Below, in pieces: positions 44,598-52,170 of a stretch of 64,000 nucleotides of DNA. A program made the translations under genes and the position numbers. The notes below the pieces were generated by a model. The model was not told the origin of the DNA. It worked only from the letters and a program-made list of their open reading frames with translations, and did no database searches. The DNA is from Nannocystis sp. (GTDB taxonomy: Bacteria > Myxococcota_A > Polyangia > Nannocystales > Nannocystaceae): the NCBI RefSeq assembly GCF_016714285.1, contig NZ_JADJNN010000042.1, forward strand, positions 62,001-126,000, given 5' to 3'. Each line of letters begins with the position of its first letter. The first letter of the stretch is position 1.

Positions 44598-46298
44598 TCA
44601 GCCGGGCGGGATGAGGGCGAGGTCGAGGCCGCCGGGGTACCAGTAGCTGCCGGCGGTCTGGAGGCCGTAGATCGAGATCCCGAGCTTGTCGCTGCCGGTG
44701 ATGCGGTGGTTGCCGTCGCCCAGGTTCGATAGCTTGACGTGGGTGTAGGCGTAGGTCGTGCCGGGGATCGCGGTGAGCGGGGGGATCGCGGCGCCGTCGA
44801 CCATGACGGCGGTGCCGGTCTTGGCGACGATATCGACGAAGTTGACCTCCCAGCTCGGCGGGGCGTGCACGAGGTAATCGTCGCGCCACTGCGCGGGGGT
44901 GACGGCGAGGATCATGGCGGGGTGGCTGCCGGAGCTGGCCATGAATTGCGAGACGAGGACCCGCTTGTCGGCGCTGACGACGAACTTGGCGGTGCCGGCG
45001 GGGAGCTCGACGTAGTCGCCGACGGCGGCGAGCAGCTTGCCGACGGGCTGGTCGGGGGTGAAGGTGAGGGCGGTGTTGGCCTCGCTGGCGATGACGCGGA
45101 CGATCTGCGGGTTCTCCTGGACGCCGTTGGGGTACTGCGCCGGCGGGACGATGACGTAGGTCTTGGCGAGGGTGTCGACCGGGAAGATCGACTCCTCGCC
45201 GTGGTCGCAGGCGAACACGTTGATCGGGGCGAACAGGCACTTGCTGCCGCCGATCACCTGGACCGGCTTGTCGGCGTCGACGACGGTGCCGGTGAGGTCG
45301 CCGCTGTCGGTGAGCACCTGCAGGACGTCGCCGCGGTCGAGCACGAGCTGGCCGCTGCCGTCGGCCATGACGCCGCCGCCGGCGAGCACGGTCTTGCCGG
45401 TGGCCGACGGGGTGAGGGTGACGGTGGTGAGGTCGTGGGCGGCGACGACGGCGTAGAAGCTCGGGTAGTCGAAGGCCTCGGTCGAGGAGGCGACGACGAT
45501 CTTCTTGCCCCACGCGTTGACGGGGATGAGCAGCGAGGCGTCGTTGGAGACGGTCGCGGCGAAGGGGTTGTATTGATAGACGGTGACCGGCTGATCGCTG
45601 CGCAGACGGTAGGCGCCGTCGATCACGAGGGCGCTGGGGCCGGGGCCCTCGGACAGCTCGGTGACCCAGGGCAGGGTGACGGCCTCGACGCTGCCGGGGT
45701 CGACGGTGGTCATTGCGACGTCGACGTCGCCGCGGGTGATCGTGACCTTGGCGGCGATATCGGTGGTGTTGGCGATCGTGACGGCGAAGACGTGCGGGTC
45801 CTGGTTGTAATCGTCGTGCTGCGAGGTGACGGTCGGGTAGAAGTCGCAGCCGATGTAGCTCTGGCCGAGCTTGGCCGCGGCGCAGCTGCCCTCGCACACG
45901 CCCTGGGCGCCGCAGCTGAGGCCCTGCAGCGGGTCGCAGAGTTCGAACTCGAGCCATTGGCCGGCGTCGCAGATCTCGGAGACCTCGCCGGTGCAGCGGG
46001 TCTCGCCGTCCTGGCACATGTCACAGTCGGGGCCGGCGCAGGTGGTGGCGCCCGAGCTGCTCGAGGTGAGGGGGTCGGTGGTGGCGGTGGTGGTGGTCGC
46101 GGCGGTGGTCGGGTCGGCGGTGGTGCTCGCGCTGCTGGTCGGCGTGCTCGTGGCGGGGTCACTCGTGGGGGGGTCGCCGGTGCTCGTCGACGCGACGACG
46201 GTGGTGCTGGCGAGCGAGGTCTCGCTGGCGCGGCCGTCGTCGGCGCAGGCGGTGGCGAGGGCGAGGGCGAGGACTGGGACGAGCCGCGCGAGGGTCAT
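44598..46298 (-). CDS. IgGFc-binding-like lipoprotein (paralogue C)
   Basis: The 566-residue lipoprotein (MTLARLVPVLALALATAC, Cys18) has a Ser/Thr/Ala linker to about residue 90, a short Cys-rich segment (DCDMCQDGETRCTG), and the IgGFc-like region: YIGCDFYPTVTSQHDDYN, VYQYNPFAATVSNDAS, KPVQVIGGSKCLF, CDHGEESIFPVDTLAK and YWYPGGLDLALIPP. It is close to paralogue A at many positions. Its promoter, leader and linker-coding part (46017-46375) are partly duplicated at 47636-47905, beyond the neighbouring lipoprotein gene. Confidence 0.8.
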   Translation of the reverse strand: MTLARLVPVLALALATACADDGRASETSLASTTVVASTSTGDPPTSDPATSTPTSSASTTADPTTAATTTTATTDPLTSSSSGATTCAGPDCDMCQDGETRCTGEVSEICDAGQWLEFELCDPLQGLSCGAQGVCEGSCAAAKLGQSYIGCDFYPTVTSQHDDYNQDPHVFAVTIANTTDIAAKVTITRGDVDVAMTTVDPGSVEAVTLPWVTELSEGPGPSALVIDGAYRLRSDQPVTVYQYNPFAATVSNDASLLIPVNAWGKKIVVASSTEAFDYPSFYAVVAAHDLTTVTLTPSATGKTVLAGGGVMADGSGQLVLDRGDVLQVLTDSGDLTGTVVDADKPVQVIGGSKCLFAPINVFACDHGEESIFPVDTLAKTYVIVPPAQYPNGVQENPQIVRVIASEANTALTFTPDQPVGKLLAAVGDYVELPAGTAKFVVSADKRVLVSQFMASSGSHPAMILAVTPAQWRDDYLVHAPPSWEVNFVDIVAKTGTAVMVDGAAIPPLTAIPGTTYAYTHVKLSNLGDGNHRITGSDKLGISIYGLQTAGSYWYPGGLDLALIPPG

Positions 46299-46662
46299 GG
46301 CGGGGCAGTGTACCGGGGGTGGGCGGGCGCGGGCGGGTCAAGGGCGTGGGGCCCTCGCAGTGGCCGAGGGCGGCCCCGAAGACCGCGGGGCGGGTGGCGC
46401 TGTGCACGACGAGCGGGGGGCCGACGGGCGTGGGTCCCTCGCGGCCGCCGGGTACCCCGTGGCACGTGCTCGACCCCTCGGGCTGCGATGGGCATCGTCC
46501 TCGAAGCAGCGCTCGCCTACCGAATCGATGACGATGGGTCTCCGCGCGAGCCCCGGGGACCCCTCCCCGGCTGCGTCCCAGCTCGTCGGCCCCTCGCTCG
46601 TCGGGCGGTATCGTCGGCGCCCCGCTCCTCGCTGGACGTCCATCGAATCACGACCTGCGGCT
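46299..46662. other. Spacer between IgGFc-like gene and Cys-rich lipoprotein
   Basis: The left part (to about 46375) is the promoter/leader side of the IgGFc-like gene, duplicated at 47850-47905. The rest shows no confident gene. A short plus-strand stretch from ATG 46528 reads AASQLVGPSLVGRYRRR, which resembles the start of a Ser/Thr kinase domain but stops resembling it at once; it may be a scrap. Confidence 0.4.
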
Positions 46663-47571
46663 CTACTTGGGGATGGCGCAGTATCCGAGACTCTCGTAAC
46701 CGGGTGGGACGAACCACATGGGGTCGTACCAGGGAAGACACTGTTGATCGTGGTTCTGGCAGGTGCCGCCGGGAAATTCGCAGTAAGGCTGGCAACAAGA
46801 TCCGTCGGGAAAGTCATCACACGCGCTCGAGGCGTCGCTGGCGTCAATACAGGCGAGGCCCTTTGCGCACCGAGAAGCGGTGCACGATCCGTTGGTCTGG
46901 GCCCCGGGGCCCGGGCTGTTCGGTTCGCAGAAGAACGACTGTTGGTAGGGGATGCAGATGAGATCCTCGGGGCAATCGTCCGGGGCGGGGACGCAAGAGG
47001 GGAAGCAAAGGTCCAGATACCCCCCTGCGGAGAGCATGCAGCCGTGCTTCGGCGGGCACATCGCGGCGACTTGGCTCCCCCAGCACTGGGCGACGCAAAC
47101 ACCGTGGTTCCGCTCGTCGACGTCCCAGCAGATCGAGCCGAGGGCGCAGTCGTCGACGCCGGCGACGGGGCCCTCGGGGGCGGTGCATGGGTCTCCGGGA
47201 GCTCCATCACCGGTGATCTCGACGCACCGGGCTCCGTCCCAGCTGCTACCGCCTTGCTCGTTCCAGGGGACACACTTCTGGCCGACGGGGCAGTCCTGGC
47301 TGAACGGGTCGCAGTCGGGGAGGTCCACCGGACCGGCGTCCCACGTGATGAAGTTGTTGGTGCCGGCGCTGGAGGCGGTCATCGCGGTGCTGTCCGCGGT
47401 GCTGTCCGCGGTGCTGTCCGCGGTGGTGGCGGAGGTCGGAAGGGCGCCCGTCGGGCTGGTCAGCTCGCCGGTGGTGCCGGCCGTCGTGGCGTCGGTAGCG
47501 GGCTGCGACGGCGCCGCCGCGGGCCCGCACGCGGAGGCCAGAGTGGAGAAGAGTATCGCCGTGGATCGCAT
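46663..47571 (-). CDS. Cys-rich lipoprotein (paralogue of 26239-27285)
   Basis: A 302-residue lipoprotein starting MRSTAILFSTLASAC (lipobox Cys15), with a Thr/Ser/Ala linker containing three TADS repeats, and a Cys-rich mature domain: DCPVGQKCVPWNEQ, GVDDCALGSICWD, CMLSAGGYLDLCFPSC, CPEDLICIPYQ, GLACIDASD and the end QQCLPWYDP then PPGYESLGYCAIPK. The ending aligns with the lipoprotein at 26239-27285, so the two are paralogues. Codon usage is somewhat less GC-extreme than neighbours. It lies between an intact and a partial copy of the IgGFc-like 5' region. Confidence 0.75.
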   Translation of the reverse strand: MRSTAILFSTLASACGPAAAPSQPATDATTAGTTGELTSPTGALPTSATTADSTADSTADSTAMTASSAGTNNFITWDAGPVDLPDCDPFSQDCPVGQKCVPWNEQGGSSWDGARCVEITGDGAPGDPCTAPEGPVAGVDDCALGSICWDVDERNHGVCVAQCWGSQVAAMCPPKHGCMLSAGGYLDLCFPSCVPAPDDCPEDLICIPYQQSFFCEPNSPGPGAQTNGSCTASRCAKGLACIDASDASSACDDFPDGSCCQPYCEFPGGTCQNHDQQCLPWYDPMWFVPPGYESLGYCAIPK

Positions 47572-47635
47572 CAAGACTGCTGCCAGTGTCTCACTTTTTG
47601 GAGACCGCGCGTCGCTAGTCCCGGGTCCGCTCGTC

Positions 47636-47905
47636 GATGTCGCAGTCGGGGGCGGCGCAGCTGGTGGCGCCCGAGCTGCTCGAGATGAGGGGATCGGTGG
47701 TGGCGGCGGTGGTGCTCGCGGTGGTGGTGTTCGCGCCGCTGGTCGGCGAGCTCGTGATCGGGTCGCTTGTGCTCGTAGAGGCGGCGACGGTGGTGCTGGC
47801 GAGCGAGGTCTCACTGGCGCGGCCGTCGTCGGCGCAGGCGGTGGCAGTGTACCGGGGGTGGGCGAAGCGCGGGCCCTCGCAGTGGCCGAGGGCGGGCTTT
47901 CCTGG
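47636..47905 (-). pseudogene. Decayed 5' fragment of an IgGFc-binding-like gene
   Basis: This segment is a partial copy of 46017-46375. It retains the linker-coding region (minus strand ADDGRASETSLASTTVAAS) and upstream sequence (AGTGTACCGGGGGTGGGCG at 47846; GGGCCCTCGCAGTGGCCGAG at 47871). About 52 bases carrying the start codon and signal peptide are deleted, joining GGCGGTGGC directly to AGTGTACC. The rest of the gene is missing. It ends about 31 bases before the ATPase gene at 47937. Confidence 0.85.
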
Positions 47906-47936
47906 CGCGTGGCGCCGTGCGATAGTCGCGGCCGTC

Positions 47937-48965
47937 ATGAGCGACCGGCGACGCATCCGTAAGATCCAGATCGAGGATTTTCGTGGGATCGACGCGCTCG
48001 AGCTGGACCTCACGGACGGCACGGGTGCGCTGCTCGATCTGGCGGTGCTCGCGGGCGGCAACGGTGCGGGGAAGACGGCCGCGCTCGAGGCCATCCTCCT
48101 CGCGCTCGGACGGCGTGACGCCGTGCCCGGCGCGCTGGGTGAGCAGGTCCGCTTCGGCAAGGCGGTGGCGAGGATCGACATCGAAGTGAGCCAGGCGGCG
48201 GGCCCAGCCTCGTGGCAGGTGTCCATCGTCGGCGATGTATTGGAAACTCCGGCCGCGAGCACCACCGCGAGACTCTTCCCGGTGGTGGAGTACTTCTCGG
48301 CCGCGCGCCCTCTGCGTCAGCTGACGGCGATCGACGGCGAGCCCGATCATCGGTTGCTCGAGTCCTTTCGGCTGCACGAGCTCCAACAGCGCCTGATCAG
48401 CACCTACTATCGTGGCCTGCGAAACAAGAGCCCCGACAAGCCAGGGTTGTTCGCGCGGCTCCAGGCCATGTGGCAGCGATTCGACGCGCAAGGCCGCCGA
48501 ATCGAGGTCATCCCGCGCGACAATAACCCTGGTTCTGGGGACATCGTTGTCCTGTGCAGTGGCTCCCCCATCCCCGAAGACGTCACGAGCTTGGCGATGG
48601 CGCGAAATCTTGCACCCACGCGCAGCGATATCCCGAGCATGGTTCCCCTGGACGCGCTGAGCTCAGGCCAGACCGCCCTGTTTGCCTTCGCCGGGCCGCT
48701 CATCTTTCGTGACAAGCCGGTCGAGGTCGTGCTCATCGACGAGCCCGAACAGCACCTGCACCTGCAGTGGCAGCGGCTCTTGCTGCCCGCATTGCGCGAG
48801 CTGTGCCCTGACGCCCAATTCATCGTGGCGACGCACTCGGAGGAGATCCTCGACTCCGTGCTCAGCTATGAGCGGTTCATCCTGGTCGAGAGCGACGACC
48901 CGCGAGCCCAGGCGATCGCTGAAGGCGGGACAAGCGACGGGGATGCGGCGTCGGAGTTCGCGTGA
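47937..48965 (+). CDS. ABC-type AAA ATPase, AriA-like (PARIS-like defence)
   Basis: The 342-residue SMC/ABC-type ATPase has Walker A GGNGAGKT at residues 40-47, an ABC-signature-like LSSGQTALFAF, Walker B VVLIDEPEQHLHLQ (about 264-277) and the switch His in FIVATHSEEIL (about 297). The N terminus KIQIEDFRGIDALEL is typical of AAA_15/AAA_21 (OLD, Gabija, PARIS AriA). It overlaps the DUF4435/TOPRIM gene by 4 bases (GTGA). In PARIS, AriA is the sensor ATPase that holds AriB and releases it when a phage anti-restriction protein is detected. At 342 residues it is shorter than described AriA proteins, so the match to PARIS is by architecture. Confidence 0.8.
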   Translation: MSDRRRIRKIQIEDFRGIDALELDLTDGTGALLDLAVLAGGNGAGKTAALEAILLALGRRDAVPGALGEQVRFGKAVARIDIEVSQAAGPASWQVSIVGDVLETPAASTTARLFPVVEYFSAARPLRQLTAIDGEPDHRLLESFRLHELQQRLISTYYRGLRNKSPDKPGLFARLQAMWQRFDAQGRRIEVIPRDNNPGSGDIVVLCSGSPIPEDVTSLAMARNLAPTRSDIPSMVPLDALSSGQTALFAFAGPLIFRDKPVEVVLIDEPEQHLHLQWQRLLLPALRELCPDAQFIVATHSEEILDSVLSYERFILVESDDPRAQAIAEGGTSDGDAASEFA

Positions 48966-49801
48966 CAGCCACAACGATCTTCGACCTCTACCGCGGCCGA
49001 CTCAACGTGTGGGTCGAGGATGACATGACCCGCGTGATCCTGACGGAATTGTGGCGAGACCGGATGCTCCACGTGATCAGCGCTGGCGGCTCCGAGGCAG
49101 TGCGTTACATGGTGCGCGCCGCTGCAAGCAACCCGAGCCTCAAGGATCTGGTCTTTGGCGTGGTAGATCGTGACCACGAAGATGATGGGCCTGACTGGTC
49201 GCTCCCGAACACGACGACCTTCGTCCTGCCGGTGCATGAGATCGAAAATCTCTTGCTCGACTTCGAGGTACTCGGAGCGCTGGCTGACAGGCCGCCCGGC
49301 GAGCTTCGAGCAATGGCCCGAGCTTACGTGCGAGAACAACGCTGGTGGGCCGTGGGCAAGATGATCCTCCGTGAGCTGCGCAGGGCGATGACGAGCGATT
49401 TCCCCACGGATCCCCCGGAGGGACTCCGCGACGCGGGTTCAGTGGCAGCGTGGCTCGAGAAGCAGCCGTACTGGGTGACCCACGCCGGGCACTTCTCGGC
49501 CTGGAACGGCACCGAATACAGGCGTGGCAAGATCGACGAGTTGGGCGTGGTGATCGGGCAGGACTTCGAATCCGACGCCTGGCTATCGCGTTTTCCCGGC
49601 AAGGAGATCCTGCGCTATCTGCGAACCCATGTGGCGGGCCTCGACAGAGCTCCTCCCCGGGGGAGGCCCACGCCGGCGGTACGTGACATGGACCTCGCCA
49701 AACGTATCACTCGGAGAATGATCGAGGAGGAGCGAGTCCCGGGGCCCCTCGTCGAGCTGCGTAAGCACCTGAATCGAAAGGCCGCGGGGCCCCGCAAGTA
49801 A
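48962..49801 (+). CDS. DUF4435/TOPRIM-type effector, AriB-like
   Basis: The 279-residue protein looks like a TOPRIM-fold nuclease of the DUF4435 group. The first acidic motif is NVWVEDDMTRVIL (Glu19, Asp20), the DxD motif is GVVDRDHEDD (Asp69, Asp71), and the family motif HEIENLLLD is at 92-100. Start GTG 48962 overlaps the ATPase stop, giving translational coupling. In PARIS, AriB is the toxic effector that cleaves tRNA once released, stopping phage growth by killing or arresting the cell. Here the effector role is inferred from the gene pair; the C-terminal half (for example the WVTHAGHFSAWNGTEYRRGK region) is not recognised. Confidence 0.75.
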   Translation: MTATTIFDLYRGRLNVWVEDDMTRVILTELWRDRMLHVISAGGSEAVRYMVRAAASNPSLKDLVFGVVDRDHEDDGPDWSLPNTTTFVLPVHEIENLLLDFEVLGALADRPPGELRAMARAYVREQRWWAVGKMILRELRRAMTSDFPTDPPEGLRDAGSVAAWLEKQPYWVTHAGHFSAWNGTEYRRGKIDELGVVIGQDFESDAWLSRFPGKEILRYLRTHVAGLDRAPPRGRPTPAVRDMDLAKRITRRMIEEERVPGPLVELRKHLNRKAAGPRK

Positions 49802-49814
49802 GTCACGAGTACCT

Positions 49815-49918
49815 GGGTCGCTGCTTCAGGCCGCGGGGCCCATGCAGTAGCCGAGGGCGGGTTGGCAGCCGCCGTTCACGCAGAATCCGTCGCACTGGGC
49901 GTCGCTGTCGCGCGGCGT
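49815..49918 (-). pseudogene. 3' fragment of the Cys-rich lipoprotein gene at 51513
   Basis: These 104 bases match 51502-51605 with five substitutions and no gaps. On the minus strand they still read DSDAQCDGFCVNGGCQPALG and end with the same stop codon. Upstream coding sequence is absent, replaced by the 5' flank of the histidine kinase. It lies 13 bases after the AriB-like gene. Confidence 0.9.
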
Positions 49919-49976
49919 AGAGGCCGACGCGGGTGAAACCGCACCGTCGGTCGGTCGTGGGCGGGTCGGGTGGGGG

Positions 49977-51368
49977 TTGCCACGGACGCGGGCGACCTGC
50001 GACCCTCGAGCGCCCTTGTCGCGTGACACCCCAGCGCTGCTCGAACGGATGATCCCGCCGAAGCTGCGGGCCAACCGTGAGGACCGGCTGCGCGCGCAGA
50101 TGCTGCTGCTGGGCTCGCTCGGCATCTGCGGCTTCGTGCTCGTCATCGGTGTGGTCGTGATCTGGGCCGGGATCCTCGACACCAATTTGGCGGTCGTCGT
50201 GCTCACGGCCGCGGCGCTGGGGCTGCTGCCGTACCTGCAGTATCGGCTCAGTTCGTATCGCCTGCCGGCGGCGCTGATCGTCATCCTGCTGGTCGTGACC
50301 ATGCCGCTGTACTGCTGGCTGCTCGGGGCGTTCCCGGTGCCGGCGCTGGTCGGGTTCCCGATCGTCCCGCTGCTCGCGGCGTTCTTCCTCGGGCGCGTGG
50401 TCGGGCTGGTCAGCGCGGTGGCCCTCGCCCTCGCCGCGCTGGCGGCCGGGCTGCTGCTGCCGCTCCCGGGGCCGGCCCTGCTGGGCTCGCTGGCCAGCGT
50501 GTTCATCGTCATGGCGGTGACGATGACGCTGACCTCCGCCCAGCTCGCGTGGGTGTTCGAGGGGGCCCGGCGGCGCGCGGAGGAGGATCTGGTGGCGCTC
50601 AACCGGGCCCTGGATGCCGCCCGCGAGGCGGCGGAGGTGGCCCGTGCGGCGGCGGACGCGGCCAATCGCAGCAAGACCGAGTTCCTCCGGCACGTCAGCC
50701 ACGAGCTGCGCACGCCGCTCAACAGCGTCCTCGGCTACAGCGAGCTGGTCCATGAGGAGCTCTCGGAGCGTGGGCAGACCGAGATCGCCGGCGAGGTCGC
50801 GCAGATCAGCCGGGCCAGCCAGCAGCTGCTGGCGCTGCTCAAGGACCTGCTCGATGTCTCGCGGATCGAGGCCGAGGCGATCCAGCTCGAGGTCGTCGAG
50901 GTCGAGCTCGCCGTGCTGCTCGCGCAGGTGCGCGAGACGGTCCGGCCGCTGGTGGCGGCCAATCACAACACCCTCGACGTCGTGGTGGCGCCCGGGCTGC
51001 CGCGGGTGGCGACCGACGAGCGGCGGCTGATGCAGGTGCTGCTGAATCTGGTCAGTAACGCCTGCAAGTTCACCGACCACGGGCGCATCTTCGTGGCCGC
51101 GGAGCTCGGCGACGACGGGGTGCTGCTGCAGGTGCGCGACACCGGGATCGGCATGTCGGAGACGCAGCGCTCCCGCATCTTCGAGCCGTTCGTGCAGGTG
51201 CACCCGTCGGCCGAGCGCCGGCACCAGGGCACCGGGCTCGGGCTGTCGCTGAGCCGGCAGATCGTGCGGTCGCTCGGTGGGACGATCGATGTCGCCAGCG
51301 TGCCGGGGGGCGGCACGACGTTCACGGTGCGGCTGCCGCTGCGCGGGCCGGGGTCAGCCGGGGTGTGA
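49977..51368 (+). CDS. Membrane sensor histidine kinase
   Basis: A ~463-residue histidine kinase with five or six N-terminal hydrophobic helices (about residues 40-195), a coiled-coil linker (AREAAEVARAAADAANRSK), the phospho-acceptor H box FLRHVSHELRTPLNS, N box LNLVSNACKFTD, G1 DTGIGMSE and G2 GTGLGLSLSRQI. It has no receiver or PAS domain and no response regulator is adjacent, so it is an orphan. The start is uncertain: TTG 49977, TTG 50016 or ATG 50049 all precede the first helix. It is bracketed by 104-bp direct repeats of a neighbouring lipoprotein 3' end. Confidence 0.85.
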   Translation: MPRTRATCDPRAPLSRDTPALLERMIPPKLRANREDRLRAQMLLLGSLGICGFVLVIGVVVIWAGILDTNLAVVVLTAAALGLLPYLQYRLSSYRLPAALIVILLVVTMPLYCWLLGAFPVPALVGFPIVPLLAAFFLGRVVGLVSAVALALAALAAGLLLPLPGPALLGSLASVFIVMAVTMTLTSAQLAWVFEGARRRAEEDLVALNRALDAAREAAEVARAAADAANRSKTEFLRHVSHELRTPLNSVLGYSELVHEELSERGQTEIAGEVAQISRASQQLLALLKDLLDVSRIEAEAIQLEVVEVELAVLLAQVRETVRPLVAANHNTLDVVVAPGLPRVATDERRLMQVLLNLVSNACKFTDHGRIFVAAELGDDGVLLQVRDTGIGMSETQRSRIFEPFVQVHPSAERRHQGTGLGLSLSRQIVRSLGGTIDVASVPGGGTTFTVRLPLRGPGSAGV

Positions 51369-51417
51369 TCAATCTTCACACGCGGGCGGGGCTCGGGTAG
51401 GCTGTCGGGTCAATGTC

Positions 51418-51470
51418 AGGACATGTCCCGGGGGACATGGCCATAGGAACATGTCCGTGGGGGCATCGCC
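51418..51470. repeat. Cluster of dispersed ACATGTCC motifs
   Basis: In about 50 bases there are GGACATGTCCCGGGGGACATGG (51419-51440) and GGAACATGTCCGTGGGGGCAT (51448-51468). Both are members of the dispersed palindromic family, here in the short space between the histidine kinase and the convergent lipoprotein. Confidence 0.75.
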
Positions 51471-51512
51471 AGCGGCCCGTTGCGAATATCTGGGGGGTCG
51501 GGGGTCGCTGCG

Positions 51513-52161
51513 TCAGGCCGCGGGGCCCATGCAGTAGCCGAGGGCGGGCTGGCAGCCGCCGTTGACGCAGAAGCCGTCGCACTGGGCGTCGCTGTCGCAC
51601 GGCGTCTGCGCGCAGGTGTTCGCGGTGCAGCTGTAGTTGGCGGGGCAGTCTGGCTCGTCGGTGCAGGTCGCGGGGACGCAGCGGGCATCGGCGCCGCACA
51701 TTGCCGCGGGGCCGCAGTCGGCGGGGCCGAGGCAGCCGGGCTGGCAGAGGCTCATGCCGCAGCAGGGGTCGGGCACGCAGATCTGGGGCGCGTCCGGGGT
51801 GCCGCCGCACTCGGGGTCGGTGTTGCAGGGGGCGCCGTCGAGGGTGCAGCCGGTCGCGCCGCCGCAGGTGACGGCGCCGGGCGGGACGCAGTCCTCGATG
51901 TTCTCGCAGTCGGCCGCGCTGCGGCAGCTGCCGCTCGGGAGCGTGCCGGTGCTCTCGCCGGCGCTGGTGGGCTCGCTGGTGGCGGTGCCCATGGTGCCCG
52001 CTGTGCCCCGTCGCCTCGCTCGTGCCGGCGCTGCCCGTGGGCATGGTGGTGGCGGCCGTGCCGTCGCTCGTGCCGCTGTCGGTCGCCGCGGTCGTGGTGT
52101 CGGACTTGTCGTCGCCGCAGCTGGCGGCCATGAGGGCGAGGATGATGAGGGCTGGTCGCAT
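51513..52161 (-). CDS. Cys-rich lipoprotein with frameshift near the linker
   Basis: From ATG 52161 the frame gives MRPALIILALMAASC (lipobox, Cys15) and a Thr/Ser/Gly linker to about TSEATG. It then goes out of frame near 52010. The next frame continues with TMGTATSEPTSAGESTGTL and the Cys-rich mature part: CRSAADCENIEDCVPP, GATGCTLDGAPC, CVPDPCCGMSLCQPG and DSDAQCDGFCVNGG. A one-base change joins signal and mature domain into a ~215-residue lipoprotein. This is the second gene in the window broken between linker and mature domain, so either an assembly indel or true frame variation is possible. Its 3' end is duplicated at 49815-49918. Confidence 0.7.
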
Positions 52162-52170
52162 CGGCGGCGA

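Noticed and set aside
46528..46620. Possible 5' scrap of a Ser/Thr kinase gene (QLVGPSLVGRYR)
   Set aside because: Only about a dozen residues resemble kinase N termini and no Gly-rich loop follows.
47937..49801. Gabija or OLD nuclease
   Set aside because: In GajA and OLD the ATPase and TOPRIM are fused in one protein, and Gabija adds a UvrD-like helicase; here they are two genes and no helicase follows.
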